In this document: positions 46,565 through 56,084 of the stretch, piece after piece
Position numbering within the stretch: position 1 is the stretch's first letter
Layout: the number at the start of each line of letters is the position of its first letter
DNA from: Syntrophotalea acetylenica
Lineage (GTDB): Bacteria; Desulfobacterota; Desulfuromonadia; Desulfuromonadales; Syntrophotaleaceae
Direction: 5' to 3'
DNA length: 64,000 bases
NCBI RefSeq assembly: GCF_001888165.1
Contig: NZ_CP015455.1
Coordinates: 862,001 to 926,000, forward strand
The notes under the pieces: generated by a model
Database searches by the model: none
What the model saw: the letters and a program-made list of their open reading frames with translations, nothing else
Told to the model about the DNA's origin: nothing
Position numbers and translations under genes: made by a program

Positions 46565-46611
46565 ACGTCAAAGCTCTAAGCTGTAAGTTTTAAGATGAAA
46601 GTTGAGAGCTA
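46565..46611. repeat. Short palindromic repeat in the thiED-thiC gap
   Basis: AGCTCTAAGCTGTAAGTTTT and downstream AGTTGAGAGCT form imperfect arms. It resembles the AAGCTGTAAG palindrome in the atpA-atpG gap. Confidence 0.4.
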
Positions 46612-46628
46612 TATGGCTTTTTCGGTTG

Positions 46629-48068
46629 TCAAGATCCTTCGATTTTGTTCAACAGGTATCGGGCCGCGGCGAAATGGTTGACCGGTCCGTGGCCGGTGCC
46701 GAGGTCGGCAGCGGTGCGGATCGCCTCGGTGATGAACTCCTTGGCCAGTTTCACCGCCTGCGGCAGCGGCTGGCCGGCGGCGAGCAGGGTGGCGATGGCG
46801 GCGGAACTGGTGCAACCGGTGCCATGGGTGTTGCGGTTGTCGAGGCGTGCGGCCGGCAGCCGGTGCAGGGTGCTGCCGTCGAGCAGCAGATCGACTGCTT
46901 CGCCGTCGAGGTGTCCGCCCTTGATCAGAATGTTGCGTGCGCCAAGCTCCTGCAGGCGGCGTGCGGCTTTCTCCATGTCCGCTTCGGTTTCCACCGGAAA
47001 TCCGGCGAGTTCCGCCGCTTCCGGCAGGTTGGGGGTGAGCAGGTAGGTGCGCGGCAGCAGCAGCTCGCGGCAGGATTGAACGGCATCGTCGCGCAGCAGC
47101 AGGGCGCCGCCTTTGGCGACCATGACCGGATCGACCACCGCCAACAGGCCACGTGTCCAAAGTTCCCGGGCGACCAGCTCAACGATGGCGGCATCGAACA
47201 GCATGCCGGTTTTGACCACTTCCGGGTGCAGGTCTTCGAGCACCGCCGTTAGCTGGTCGGCGACAAATGCCGCCGGAACGGGATGGATGCCGCGCACGCC
47301 GCGGGTATTCTGTGCCGTCAGGGCGGTGATGACCGTCATGCCGTAGCCGCCCAGCAGGGTAATGGTTTTGAGATCGGCCTGAATGCCGGCGCCGCCGCCG
47401 CTGTCAGACCCGGCTACGGTCAAAACGCGACCGCGGGGCGGGGTGGCGCGGCGGTTGAACTGCAGGGCGATTTCCCGTGCGGCCAGCGCCGGCGACGGGT
47501 CGGCCATGACCGCCGAGATCAGGGCGACGGCATCGGCTCCGGCATCGATGACTTCTCCGGTATGGTCGCGATCGATGCCACCGATGGCGACCAGCGGCAG
47601 GTCGACGGCGCGGCGCACGGCGCGCAAGGTGTCGAGGCCGATATGCACGGCGTCCTGTTTGGTGCCGGTGGGATAGATGCTGCCGACGGCGATGTAGTCG
47701 GCGCCAGCCTGTCGGGAGGCGAGGGCCTGGGCGACGGTACGGTTGGAGGTGCCGATGATTTTTCCCGGACCAAGCACGGCGCGGGCTTCGGCAACGGTCA
47801 TGTCCTGCTGACCCAGATGCACACCGTCGGCCCCGCAGTCCAGCGCCAGATGTGGATCATCGTTGACGATGAACAGGGCGCCGGCCTGACGGCACAGCCC
47901 GGCGAGGGCCCGCGCTTCATGCCGCTGGTCGGAAACGGGAACCTGTTTGCCCCGGTACTGGACGATGCGGGTTCCTCCCTGGAGGGCGGCCGCGACCCTG
48001 GCCTGCAGTCGTTCTCCCCGGGAATCGTCGGTGATCAGGTACAATCCCTGCAACGGTCGGTCTTTCAT
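46629..48068 (-). CDS. thiED: Bifunctional thiamine phosphate synthase / HMP-P kinase (ThiE-ThiD fusion)
   Basis: A 479-aa fusion. Residues 1-205 are ThiE: 'GGTRIVQYRGKQ', 'FIVNDDPHLALDCGADGVHLGQQD' and 'GTSNRT...GADYIAVGSIYPTGTK'. Residues 210-479 are ThiD: 'VLTVAGSDSGGGAGIQADLKT', 'VVDPVMVAKGG' and 'NTHGTGCTSSAAIA' with the catalytic Cys/anion hole. ThiD phosphorylates HMP-P, and ThiE joins HMP-PP to the thiazole, so two consecutive steps sit on one chain. The ATG at 48068 follows GAGGA. Expression is set by the TPP riboswitch upstream. Confidence 0.93.
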   Translation of the reverse strand: MKDRPLQGLYLITDDSRGERLQARVAAALQGGTRIVQYRGKQVPVSDQRHEARALAGLCRQAGALFIVNDDPHLALDCGADGVHLGQQDMTVAEARAVLGPGKIIGTSNRTVAQALASRQAGADYIAVGSIYPTGTKQDAVHIGLDTLRAVRRAVDLPLVAIGGIDRDHTGEVIDAGADAVALISAVMADPSPALAAREIALQFNRRATPPRGRVLTVAGSDSGGGAGIQADLKTITLLGGYGMTVITALTAQNTRGVRGIHPVPAAFVADQLTAVLEDLHPEVVKTGMLFDAAIVELVARELWTRGLLAVVDPVMVAKGGALLLRDDAVQSCRELLLPRTYLLTPNLPEAAELAGFPVETEADMEKAARRLQELGARNILIKGGHLDGEAVDLLLDGSTLHRLPAARLDNRNTHGTGCTSSAAIATLLAAGQPLPQAVKLAKEFITEAIRTAADLGTGHGPVNHFAAARYLLNKIEGS

Positions 48069-48144
48069 GGCGTCCTCGATTTTTGAAAACAAAAAACGTC
48101 ACGGCCGTAAAGCACGTGACGTTATCACGATTGCCCTGCGACAC

Positions 48145-48232
48145 CGCTTCCCTACGCCGGCATGATCCGGGTCAGGTTCCAAGGGTTGTCCCGTCTATCT
48201 GGGACTCTCAGTGCAGTGACGCCCCCAGCGGC
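48145..48232 (-). promoter_or_regulatory. TPP riboswitch (THI element)
   Basis: On the minus strand the sequence runs CCGCTGGGGGCG, CTGAGAGT, ACCCTTGGAACCTGACCCGG, then ATCATGCCGGCGTAGGGAAG. These are the conserved CUGAGA, ACCCUU-GAACCUGA and CGUAGGGAA blocks of the THI box in the right order. It lies 75 bases before thiED and should shut down thiED-thiC when thiamine pyrophosphate is high. Confidence 0.95.
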
Positions 48233-48591
48233 TGTGTTTTTGTATCCGGATACTGTATACGCGCTCATCCATTTTAATACGTCACGGGTCGGATGTGCAA
48301 AGCAATTCATGCCATTGCGGCTATTTATTCCACCGGATGCGAAGCGTTGGCCGTCACTCTAGCGAATGCTCCGCAGTCTGTCAAGCGAGCGCCCGGAGGG
48401 GGCCGGCGGATGTCCTGCGGGTCGCTGCCACGCACGTTTTTTGCCCTTTACAGTGGCAAGACGTCGTGCTAAGAGTTTGGCTCCGAAACGTGGGCCGTTT
48501 GCTTTTTGCAGCGGCTCCGCCGACTTTTCACGCTATCACTTTTCCGGCCGTTGTGCGGCCGCTTATCCCGCAAATTCAGGACCAGAACGTC
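48233..48591. other. Intergenic region between the thi operon and alr
   Basis: About 360 bp between divergent genes. It should hold the thi promoter (left) and the alr promoter (right), but neither is clear. An open frame extends upstream of alr without recognisable features. Nothing else is seen. Confidence 0.4.
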
Positions 48592-49725
48592 ATGAGTGAT
48601 CCCTGGGGACACCGGCCCACCCGCGTTGAAATCGATCTTGAGGCTCTGAAACACAATTTCCGCCAGGCGCAGACCCTGGCCGGCCCCGAACAGGGGATTC
48701 TGGCGGTGGTCAAAGCCGATGCCTACGGACACGGCGCCGCCCACGTCGCGACCGCGCTTCAGGATGTCGGCGCGCGGATGTTCGGGGTGGCTATCGTCGA
48801 GGAAGGCGTTTCGCTGCGCGAGGCGGGAGTGGTGTGTCCGATTCTGGTGCTCGGCGGGCTGTATCCCGGCCAGGAACAGGAACTTCTGCGGTTCGGCCTG
48901 GTGCCTACGCTGTTCGACATGGATACGGCCCGGCGCCTGGATGCCTGCGCCCGGACCGCCGGGGTAGTGCTGCCGTATCACATGAAGCTCGATACCGGCA
49001 TGAGCCGGGTCGGTTTCCGGGCTGCGGATCTGGCATGGGTTCTGGAAGAGCTCAGGACGCTTCCGGGGTTGCGCATGGACGGTCTGTTTTCCCATCTGGC
49101 TCTGGCCGACGAGCCGAAGGATCCTGTCAATCGGCGGCAGCACGATGTTTTTCGCGACTGTCTGGCCCGGGTGCGCCAGTCCGGATTTGCACCCCGCTAT
49201 GTGCACCTGAGCAACAGCGCGGCGCTGTTGACCGGCGAAGCTCCGGAATGCAATCTGGCGCGTCCCGGCATTCTGCTCTACGGGGGGCTGCCCAGTGAGG
49301 CATTTGCCGGACGATTCGACCTGCGGCCGGTGATGAGTTTCCGCACCCGGGTGGCGCAGGTGCGCAGCGTCCCCGAAGGCACCGGAGTGTCTTACGGACA
49401 TCGCTTCGTTGCCGGCCGGCCTACCGTATTGGCGATCATTCCGGTGGGGTATGCCGACGGCTACAGCCGACACTTGTCCAACGTTGGGGAGGTGCTGGTG
49501 CGCGGCCGGCGGGCGCGGGTCGCCGGAACGGTATGCATGGACTGGACAATGATCGATGTGACCGACATTCCCGGGGTCGCGGTCGGCGACGAGGTCACCC
49601 TGCTCGGCTGCGACAACGGTCAGTGCATCACCGCCGACGAATGGGCGCGACGCATCGGCACCATCAGTTATGAGGTATTCTGCCAGTTCAGTAAAAGGGT
49701 GCCGCGCGTAACGCGCGATGACTGA
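48592..49725 (+). CDS. alr: Alanine racemase
   Basis: A 377-aa PLP enzyme that makes D-alanine for peptidoglycan. The PLP lysine is in 'ILAVVKADAYGHGA' (about residue 43), the catalytic tyrosine in the C-terminal barrel face 'GTGVSYGHRF' near residue 265, and 'KLDTGMSRVGF' is conserved. The ATG at 48592 is chosen because the protein then begins 'RPTRVEIDLEALKHNFR', the family start. It is followed by the ASKHA-fold gene 65 bp downstream. Confidence 0.93.
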   Translation: MSDPWGHRPTRVEIDLEALKHNFRQAQTLAGPEQGILAVVKADAYGHGAAHVATALQDVGARMFGVAIVEEGVSLREAGVVCPILVLGGLYPGQEQELLRFGLVPTLFDMDTARRLDACARTAGVVLPYHMKLDTGMSRVGFRAADLAWVLEELRTLPGLRMDGLFSHLALADEPKDPVNRRQHDVFRDCLARVRQSGFAPRYVHLSNSAALLTGEAPECNLARPGILLYGGLPSEAFAGRFDLRPVMSFRTRVAQVRSVPEGTGVSYGHRFVAGRPTVLAIIPVGYADGYSRHLSNVGEVLVRGRRARVAGTVCMDWTMIDVTDIPGVAVGDEVTLLGCDNGQCITADEWARRIGTISYEVFCQFSKRVPRVTRDD

Positions 49726-49790
49726 GGTTTTCGGTCGCTGGCGACCGGCTTCAATTTTTGCGAATGTGCAAAACTAGCCAAGGAGGAAAG

Positions 49791-51023
49791 ATGCCCCAGG
49801 GAGGCTGCCTGCTGGCGCTGGACCTCGGCACGACCACTCTGGCCGGCCGCCTGCTCGATAGCGACGGCCATGTGCTGGCGCAGGAGCGTCTGCTCAATCC
49901 CCAGTCGGTACTTGGCGCCGATATCATGCGCCGGCTTGAAAACGCCATGACCGGCGAGGATCTGCGTTTGCAGCTGTTGCTGCTGGATGGCTTGCGCGAG
50001 ATCGTCGACAGCATGCTGCGACAGGCGGGGCTGGCCCGCCGCGATATCCGCGGCGCCGCCGCCGCCGGCAACCCCGGTATGGTCTATCTGCTGCGGCGCC
50101 TGCCGGTAACGTCGATCCTCTATCCGCCCCATCGGCCACCCTGGCGCGATGCAGTCTTCCTTTCCCCCGACCAGATCGATTTGCAGTTGCCGGTTCCCCT
50201 TTATATCTTTCCCCTGATCAGCGGCTACGTTGGCGGCGACCTGGTGGCTTTTCTGTTTGGCCAGGGCAAGGTGGGCGAGGCCAGTTTCTTTCTCGATGCA
50301 GGCACCAACGGTGAGATGGCCCTTTTCAGCGGTGACCGCTGGCGGGTTACCTCGGTGGCTGCCGGTCCGGCTTTCGAGGGCGGCGGTATCTCCTGCGGCA
50401 TGGTTGCCAAAGCGGGCGCGATCCACGACGTTGTCATCGAGGATGATCGCCTGGGTCTTTTGGTTCTGGGAGGCGGGCCGCCTCGCGGTCTCTGCGGCAG
50501 CGGCCTGGTCGCTGCGCTGGCCGCCGCCCTGGACGGCGGATTGATCGATGCGCGCGGCAGCATCGTGGATCCCCTGGAGGTTCCGACCAATCTGTCTGGC
50601 TACATTGTTGAGACCGCCAGCGGACGGGCCCTGCGCCTGTACCGGGATGCCGCGGTGGATTTGTTGCTGACGCAACAGGACGTACGTCAGTTCCAGTTGG
50701 GCAAAGCCGCGGTGCGGGCCGGCACCGAGTGTTTGCTGCGGCGCGCCGGACTGGAAGCCGCCGATGTGGCACAGGCTGTTCTGACCGGTGCCTTCGGGTT
50801 TTCCCTGTCCCGACGGGTTTTGAAAAGGGTTGCCATGCTCCCGGAAAACATGGTAGAAAAGGTGCGTTTTGCCGAGGTCGGCGTCCTTGCCGGAGTCGGG
50901 CGCCTGCTGTGTGATGCGCAGGGCCCGGACAAGGTGCAGCGATTGGCCGCGACCCTTCAGCCATTACCCCTGTCGGGCTCTCCGGCCTTTGAAAAGGCTT
51001 TTATCCACGCCATGAATTTCTAG
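49791..51023 (+). CDS. ASKHA/DUF4445-type protein related to corrinoid-protein reductive activators, lacking the ferredoxin domain
   Basis: A 410-aa soluble protein with the ASKHA nucleotide-binding core: '[12 protein letters not shown]' (phosphate 1), '[14 protein letters not shown]' (phosphate 2) and '[13 protein letters not shown]'. This fits the DUF4445 domain of RamA/RACE-type proteins, which use ATP to drive reduction of corrinoid cofactors. Those proteins usually carry an N-terminal 2Fe-2S ferredoxin domain and exceed 600 aa; here it is absent and no iron-sulfur motif is seen. AAGGAGGAAAG gives a strong start at 49791. Partner unknown. Confidence 0.7.
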   Translation: MPQGGCLLALDLGTTTLAGRLLDSDGHVLAQERLLNPQSVLGADIMRRLENAMTGEDLRLQLLLLDGLREIVDSMLRQAGLARRDIRGAAAAGNPGMVYLLRRLPVTSILYPPHRPPWRDAVFLSPDQIDLQLPVPLYIFPLISGYVGGDLVAFLFGQGKVGEASFFLDAGTNGEMALFSGDRWRVTSVAAGPAFEGGGISCGMVAKAGAIHDVVIEDDRLGLLVLGGGPPRGLCGSGLVAALAAALDGGLIDARGSIVDPLEVPTNLSGYIVETASGRALRLYRDAAVDLLLTQQDVRQFQLGKAAVRAGTECLLRRAGLEAADVAQAVLTGAFGFSLSRRVLKRVAMLPENMVEKVRFAEVGVLAGVGRLLCDAQGPDKVQRLAATLQPLPLSGSPAFEKAFIHAMNF

Positions 51024-51050
51024 AAAACCGCCGGCCTGACGGTTTTTTTT
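51024..51050 (+). terminator. Terminator after the ASKHA-fold gene
   Basis: AAAACCG pairs with CGGTTTT around a GC-rich loop, followed by a run of eight T, directly after the stop codon. Confidence 0.65.
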
Positions 51051-51139
51051 GTTTTCCACCCCAAAGGATGACGCGGTTGCGGCCAGGTTGCCGCGGATGT
51101 CGTCAGAAATGTATTTTCAGCAGGAAAGGACAGAAGAAT

Positions 51140-52705
51140 ATGGCCGTCATCAAGCGCGCGCTGATCAGTGTTTCGGATAAAACCGGTATCGTCGGATTTG
51201 CCAGGGAACTGGCGGATTTCGGGGTCGAGATCCTTTCGACGGGCGGCACGGCCAACCTGCTGCGGCAGGAAGGTATTGCGGTCAAGGATGTTTCGGAATA
51301 CACCGGTTTTCCCGAGATGCTCGATGGCCGGGTGAAGACCCTGCACCCCAAGGTGCACGGCGGCCTGCTCGGCATGCGCGACAACCCCGCGCACGTGGCC
51401 AAGATGAAGGAGCACGGCATCGAACCGATCGACATGGTGGTGGTGAATCTCTACCCCTTCGAAGCGACGGTCGCCAAGCCCGATTGCAGCCTTGAAGACG
51501 CCATAGAAAACATCGATATCGGCGGCCCGACGATGCTGCGCAGCGCGGCCAAAAACAACCGCGATGTCACGGTAGTGGTCAATCACGCCGATTACGCCCA
51601 GGTGCTCGCGGAGATGAAGGGCAGCGGTGGCGCCGTGTCGCGTACCACCAATTTCAGGCTCGCGGTCAAGGTCTATCAGCACACTGCCGCCTACGACGGT
51701 GCCATTTCCAACTGGCTGGGGCAGCGCATGGGGGATGAACTTGCGGAGTTTTCCGACACTCTGACCGTGCAGTTCAAAAAAGCCCAGGATATGCGCTACG
51801 GGGAGAACCCCCATCAGAAGGCCGCCTTCTATGTCGAGCGCAACCTGCGGGAAGCCAGTATTTCCACCGCCCGCCAGCTGCAGGGCAAAGAGCTGTCCTA
51901 CAACAACATCGCCGATACCGACGCCGCGCTGGAGTGCGTCAAGCAGTTTGTCGAGGGGCCGGCCTGCGTCATCGTCAAGCATGCCAATCCGTGCGGGGTG
52001 GCGCTGGGCGCAAATCTTCTGGAGGCCTACAACCGCGCCTTCTCCACCGATCCGGAGTCGGCTTTCGGCGGCATCATCGCTTTCAACCGCGAACTGGACG
52101 GCACCACCGCGAAAGCGATCGTCGATCGCCAGTTCGTCGAAGTGATCATTGCTCCGGCCGTGTCGGCCGAAGCCGTCGAGGTTGTCGCCACCAAGAAAAA
52201 CGTGCGTCTTCTCGAATGCGGTTACTGGCCGCAGGAGCCCATCGCCCGCCACGATTACAAACGGGTCAACGGCGGCCTGCTGGTGCAGGATGCGGATCTG
52301 CTGCTGAGCGGCGACATCAGGACCGTGACCAAGCGGACCCCCAACGAGGCGGAAATGCGGGATCTGCTGTTCACCTGGCGGGTGGCCAAGTTCGTCAAGT
52401 CCAACGCCATCGTCTACGGCAAGGACGGCATGACCATCGGCGTCGGTGCCGGGCAGATGAGCCGCGTCAATTCCGCGCGCATCGCCGCCATCAAGGCCGA
52501 CCTGGCCGGACTGGAAGTGCCGGGTTCGGTGATGGCGTCGGACGCTTTCTTTCCCTTCCGCGACGGTCTGGACAATGCCGCCAAGGCCGGCATCCGGGCG
52601 GTTATCCAGCCCGGCGGCTCGATCCGCGACGAGGAAGTGATCGCCGCCGCCGACGAACACGGCATTGCCATGGTTTTCACCGGCATGCGGCATTTCCGGC
52701 ACTAG
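51140..52705 (+). CDS. purH: Bifunctional AICAR transformylase / IMP cyclohydrolase
   Basis: A 521-aa enzyme for the last two steps of IMP synthesis. The N-terminal cyclohydrolase domain contains '[16 protein letters not shown]', 'EILSTGGTA' and '[14 protein letters not shown]'; the C-terminal transformylase domain contains '[13 protein letters not shown]', 'KHANPCGVA' with catalytic Lys-His, and '[16 protein letters not shown]'. The ATG at 51140 follows AGGAAAGGA. It heads a purH-purD-purE unit. Confidence 0.96.
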   Translation: MAVIKRALISVSDKTGIVGFARELADFGVEILSTGGTANLLRQEGIAVKDVSEYTGFPEMLDGRVKTLHPKVHGGLLGMRDNPAHVAKMKEHGIEPIDMVVVNLYPFEATVAKPDCSLEDAIENIDIGGPTMLRSAAKNNRDVTVVVNHADYAQVLAEMKGSGGAVSRTTNFRLAVKVYQHTAAYDGAISNWLGQRMGDELAEFSDTLTVQFKKAQDMRYGENPHQKAAFYVERNLREASISTARQLQGKELSYNNIADTDAALECVKQFVEGPACVIVKHANPCGVALGANLLEAYNRAFSTDPESAFGGIIAFNRELDGTTAKAIVDRQFVEVIIAPAVSAEAVEVVATKKNVRLLECGYWPQEPIARHDYKRVNGGLLVQDADLLLSGDIRTVTKRTPNEAEMRDLLFTWRVAKFVKSNAIVYGKDGMTIGVGAGQMSRVNSARIAAIKADLAGLEVPGSVMASDAFFPFRDGLDNAAKAGIRAVIQPGGSIRDEEVIAAADEHGIAMVFTGMRHFRH

Positions 52706-52798
52706 AATAGGGCGGTACCGAGAGCTGCGAGCTGAGGTTTCCCCGGATACCATGGGTCCATAGCCAAAGACGGCAATGGCTGGAAAGGAATGTGACAA

Positions 52799-54070
52799 AT
52801 GAAGGTTCTGGTTATCGGCAGTGGTGGTCGTGAGCACGCCATGGTCTGGAAGATCGCCCAGTCGCCTCTGGTCGAGGGGGTTTTCTGCGCGCCGGGTAAC
52901 GCCGGCATCTCCGGGCAGGCGACCTGCGTTCCGCTCAAGGTCGACGACATCGACGGGTTGCTCGATTTTGCCCTCAAGGAGCAGATCGGGCTGACCGTGG
53001 TTGGGCCCGAGCTGCCTCTGACCCTGGGCGTGGTGGATCGTTTTCGCGAGGCGGGGCTGACAATTTTCGGAGCCACCCGGGCCGCTGCGCTGATCGAGGG
53101 GAGCAAAAGCTTTTCCAAGGATCTGATGGCCAAATACGGTGTGCCGACCGCCGCTTACGGTACTTTTACCGACCGCGACCAGGCGGTGGCTTTCATCGAG
53201 CGCCAGGGCGCGCCGATCGTGGTCAAAGCCGATGGCCTGGCCGCCGGCAAAGGCGTGATTCTGGCCGCTACGGTGGCGGAGGCGATCGCCGCGGTGGAAT
53301 CGATCCTGTGCGAAGGGGCTTTCGGCAGTGCCGGCGCGCGGGTGGTCGTCGAAGAATTTCTGTACGGGGAGGAGGCTTCCTTTCTGGCTTTTACCGACGG
53401 CGAGCGGATCGTCCCGCTGGCCTCGTCGCAGGACCACAAGGCGGCTTACGATGGCGATACCGGCCCCAACACCGGAGGCATGGGCGCCTATTCTCCCGCG
53501 CCGGTGGTTACCCCGGAGATCCATGACAAGATCATCGCGCAGGTTCTCAAGCCGACCATCGCCGGCATGGCCGCCGAGGGCCGTCCCTACAGCAGCATTC
53601 TGTATGCCGGCCTGATGATCCGGGATGGCGAACTCAAGGTGCTGGAATTCAATGCCCGCTTTGGCGATCCGGAGACCCAGCCGCTGCTGGCGCGCCTCAA
53701 GTCCGATATCGTTCCGGTGCTGATGGCCTGTGCGCGCGGCGATCTGTCCGGCATTGAGCTCGAGTGGCATGACAAGGCCGCCGTGTGCGTGGTCATGGCT
53801 GCCGGCGGCTACCCTGGAGAGTATGCCAGGGGGCAGGCGATCGAAGGCCTCGAGGCTGCTGCCGCCATCGACAATCTGGTCGTGTTTCACGCCGGCACCA
53901 CCCTGCGGGATGGCCGGGTCGTCACCAACGGTGGTCGCGTGCTTGGCGTGACCGGCCTCGGAACCACCGTTGCCGAGGCTATCGATCGGGCTTACCTTGG
54001 CGTCAGGGCCATCGACTGGAAAGGTGTGCACTACCGCAACGATATCGGCCGCAAGGCGCTGAATCGCTGA
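52799..54070 (+). CDS. purD: Phosphoribosylamine-glycine ligase
   Basis: A 423-aa ATP-grasp enzyme forming glycinamide ribonucleotide. 'MKVLVIGSGGREHAMVWKI' at the N-terminus, 'KADGLAAGKGVILA' (ATP-binding) near residue 143, 'DGDTGPNTGGMGAYSPAPVV' and 'LEFNARFGDPETQPLL' are all canonical. AAGGAATG precedes the start. It follows purH by 93 bp. Confidence 0.96.
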   Translation: MKVLVIGSGGREHAMVWKIAQSPLVEGVFCAPGNAGISGQATCVPLKVDDIDGLLDFALKEQIGLTVVGPELPLTLGVVDRFREAGLTIFGATRAAALIEGSKSFSKDLMAKYGVPTAAYGTFTDRDQAVAFIERQGAPIVVKADGLAAGKGVILAATVAEAIAAVESILCEGAFGSAGARVVVEEFLYGEEASFLAFTDGERIVPLASSQDHKAAYDGDTGPNTGGMGAYSPAPVVTPEIHDKIIAQVLKPTIAGMAAEGRPYSSILYAGLMIRDGELKVLEFNARFGDPETQPLLARLKSDIVPVLMACARGDLSGIELEWHDKAAVCVVMAAGGYPGEYARGQAIEGLEAAAAIDNLVVFHAGTTLRDGRVVTNGGRVLGVTGLGTTVAEAIDRAYLGVRAIDWKGVHYRNDIGRKALNR

Positions 54071-54127
54071 GTGTTGACCTTGGGTAAATCACATTCCGAT
54101 TCACAAAACCATCAGGAGAATCAACGC

Positions 54128-54646
54128 ATGAAAAGCAAGCCGCTGGTCGGAATCCTCATGGGCAGCGACAGCGATTACGACATCATGGTCGAGGCGGCCC
54201 ACGCCCTGAAGCGCTTTGGCATCCCTTTCGAGATGACGGTTTCGAGCGCACACCGCTCGCCGCAGCGCACCGCGGAATATGCCCGCACCGCCCGGCAACG
54301 CGGCCTGCGGGTGCTGATCGTCGGGGCCGGCGCCGCCGCGCACCTTGCCGGGGTGGTGGCTGCCGAGTCGACTCTGCCGGTGGTCGGTGTGCCGGTCGAT
54401 GCCTCGGCCCTCAAGGGGCTCGACGCCCTGCTCGCCACGGTACAGATGCCGGCCGGCATTCCGGTGGCGACCATGGCCATCGGCAAGGCCGGCGCTCGCA
54501 ATGCCGGCATCTTCGCCGCCCAGATCATTGCCGGCGACGAACCGGACATGATCGAAAAGCTGGAGAGTTTTAAACGTGAACTTGCAGACGGTGTGACGGC
54601 CAAAGCCGAGGCGCTGCAGGAGCGCCTGGTGCGCGACGGCTTCTGA
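54128..54646 (+). CDS. purE: N5-carboxyaminoimidazole ribonucleotide mutase
   Basis: A 172-aa class I PurE. 'GILMGSDSDYDIMVEAAHALKRFGIPFEMTVSSAHRSPQ' carries the catalytic His in SAHR, and 'VLIVGAGAAAHLAGVVAA' the substrate loop. 'LDALLATVQMPAGIPVATMAIG' is the family signature. AGGAGAATC precedes the ATG. A purK partner is not in the window. Confidence 0.95.
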   Translation: MKSKPLVGILMGSDSDYDIMVEAAHALKRFGIPFEMTVSSAHRSPQRTAEYARTARQRGLRVLIVGAGAAAHLAGVVAAESTLPVVGVPVDASALKGLDALLATVQMPAGIPVATMAIGKAGARNAGIFAAQIIAGDEPDMIEKLESFKRELADGVTAKAEALQERLVRDGF

Positions 54647-54707
54647 TCCCCCCGCCCGGCCCGGGTCGCAACGGCCCGGGTGCTGGATTCCGCTGACGGG
54701 AGCGTTT

Positions 54708-56084
54708 ATGAACTCCGAATACTTTGCACGGATGCGGGCCTCCCTGACCCGCGGCCTGCGCTCCCTGAAGCTGACCCTCATTTCCCTGTTTCTGCTGGCG
54801 GGAAGTTCCGTGATCGGGACCATCCTGCCGCAGGGCCTGCCTCTGTCCGAATACGAACGGCGTCTGGGCCCTCTTGGCGCCCACATCATCGGTATTCTGC
54901 AACTCAGCGACATGTACCATGCCTGGTGGTTTCTGGGCCTGCTCGGGCTGTTCGCCCTGAATCTGGCGGCCTGCTCCCTGCATCGCCTGCCGGGCGTCTG
55001 GCGGCAGGTTCTGCATCCCGATCCCGCCCCCGGCGAACGCTGGCTGCAGGGCCGCCCCTGTCATTGCCGCTGGAGGGATGCACGTGCTCCCGAGGCGCTC
55101 CTTCCCGAGTTCAGTAATATTTTCACGCAACGCTTCGGAAAGGTCCGGCACGGCGAGGTGCGCGGCGTCGTCTGGCTGTTTGCCCAGAAGCAGGGCTGGT
55201 CGCGGTTTGGCGCCTACATCACCCATGGCGCGATTCTGGTCATCCTGCTGGGCGGCATGATGGGTAGCCTGGGGGGATTTCGTGGCTATGTGACCATCGC
55301 CGAAGGACAGATTGCGGACCGGTTTTATCTGGACGATGGCCGCCAGTCGCGGCCGCTGGGGTTTGGGGTGCGATGCGACCGTTTTGCCATCGAACGCTAT
55401 GAAAATTCCGACCGGCCCCGGGAATATCGCAGCCTTCTGACCATCCTCGAAAATGGCCGCGCAGTCCCCGGCCTGACGCAGGTGCCGGTGCGTGTCAACC
55501 ACCCGCTGCGCTATCGTGGCCTGAATTTCTACCAATCCGGTTACGGTCTGGACGGTTATTTGCTTCATTTGTCGGTGTCGCCGCGGGCCGGGGGCGGACG
55601 TTTCGAAATAGAAGTGCCCTCCGGGCAGAAAGTCGGCCTGCCCGACGGCACGTCCGTGACGATAGCAGGCTATGTCACCGATTTTGACGGGCAGGGACCT
55701 GCCGCCGGACTGGAATTGCATTATCCCGACGGCGGACATGGCCGCGCCATGGCCTTCCAGTCCGAGCACCTGCGCGCCGGAGATGGCGACGTGCCCTATG
55801 ATTTTCGGATTCTGTCTGTCGCGCAACGCTGGTATACCGGCCTGCAGGTCAATCGGGATCCCGGGGTGATGCTTGTCTGGGTGGGCTGCCTGCTGCTGGT
55901 GGCCGGAACCCTGGCCGCCTTTTATTTCTCTCATCAGCGCTGGTGGCTGCAGCTGCGCCAGGACCAGAATGGCACTCTGGTGGTTTTCTCGGCCCAGTCC
56001 CATCGCCATACCGAATCCTTTGCCCGACGTTTTGACGCCCTTTGCCGGGAGCTGCAAAGCGGTTCCTCACCGGAGCGATCATGA
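54708..56084 (+). CDS. resB: Cytochrome c biogenesis protein ResB (Ccs1)
   Basis: A 458-aa inner-membrane protein of system II cytochrome c maturation. Four hydrophobic helices are seen: 'LISLFLLAGSSVIGTIL', 'WWFLGLLGLFALNLAACSL', 'AYITHGAILVILLGGMMGS' and, near the C-terminus, 'GVMLVWVGCLLLVAGTLAAFY'. A large periplasmic loop lies between helices 3 and 4. With CcsA it transports and presents haem. Its stop overlaps the ccsA start by four bases. Confidence 0.92.
   Translation: MNSEYFARMRASLTRGLRSLKLTLISLFLLAGSSVIGTILPQGLPLSEYERRLGPLGAHIIGILQLSDMYHAWWFLGLLGLFALNLAACSLHRLPGVWRQVLHPDPAPGERWLQGRPCHCRWRDARAPEALLPEFSNIFTQRFGKVRHGEVRGVVWLFAQKQGWSRFGAYITHGAILVILLGGMMGSLGGFRGYVTIAEGQIADRFYLDDGRQSRPLGFGVRCDRFAIERYENSDRPREYRSLLTILENGRAVPGLTQVPVRVNHPLRYRGLNFYQSGYGLDGYLLHLSVSPRAGGGRFEIEVPSGQKVGLPDGTSVTIAGYVTDFDGQGPAAGLELHYPDGGHGRAMAFQSEHLRAGDGDVPYDFRILSVAQRWYTGLQVNRDPGVMLVWVGCLLLVAGTLAAFYFSHQRWWLQLRQDQNGTLVVFSAQSHRHTESFARRFDALCRELQSGSSPERS

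Noticed and set aside
48295-48591. An N-terminal extension of alr
   Set aside because: The upstream codons are unlike any racemase; the family start is reached from the ATG at 48592.
51020-54031. A 1003-codon minus-strand frame opposite purH and purD
   Set aside because: It is antisense to two certain purine genes and shows no signal peptide, domain or ribosome-binding site.
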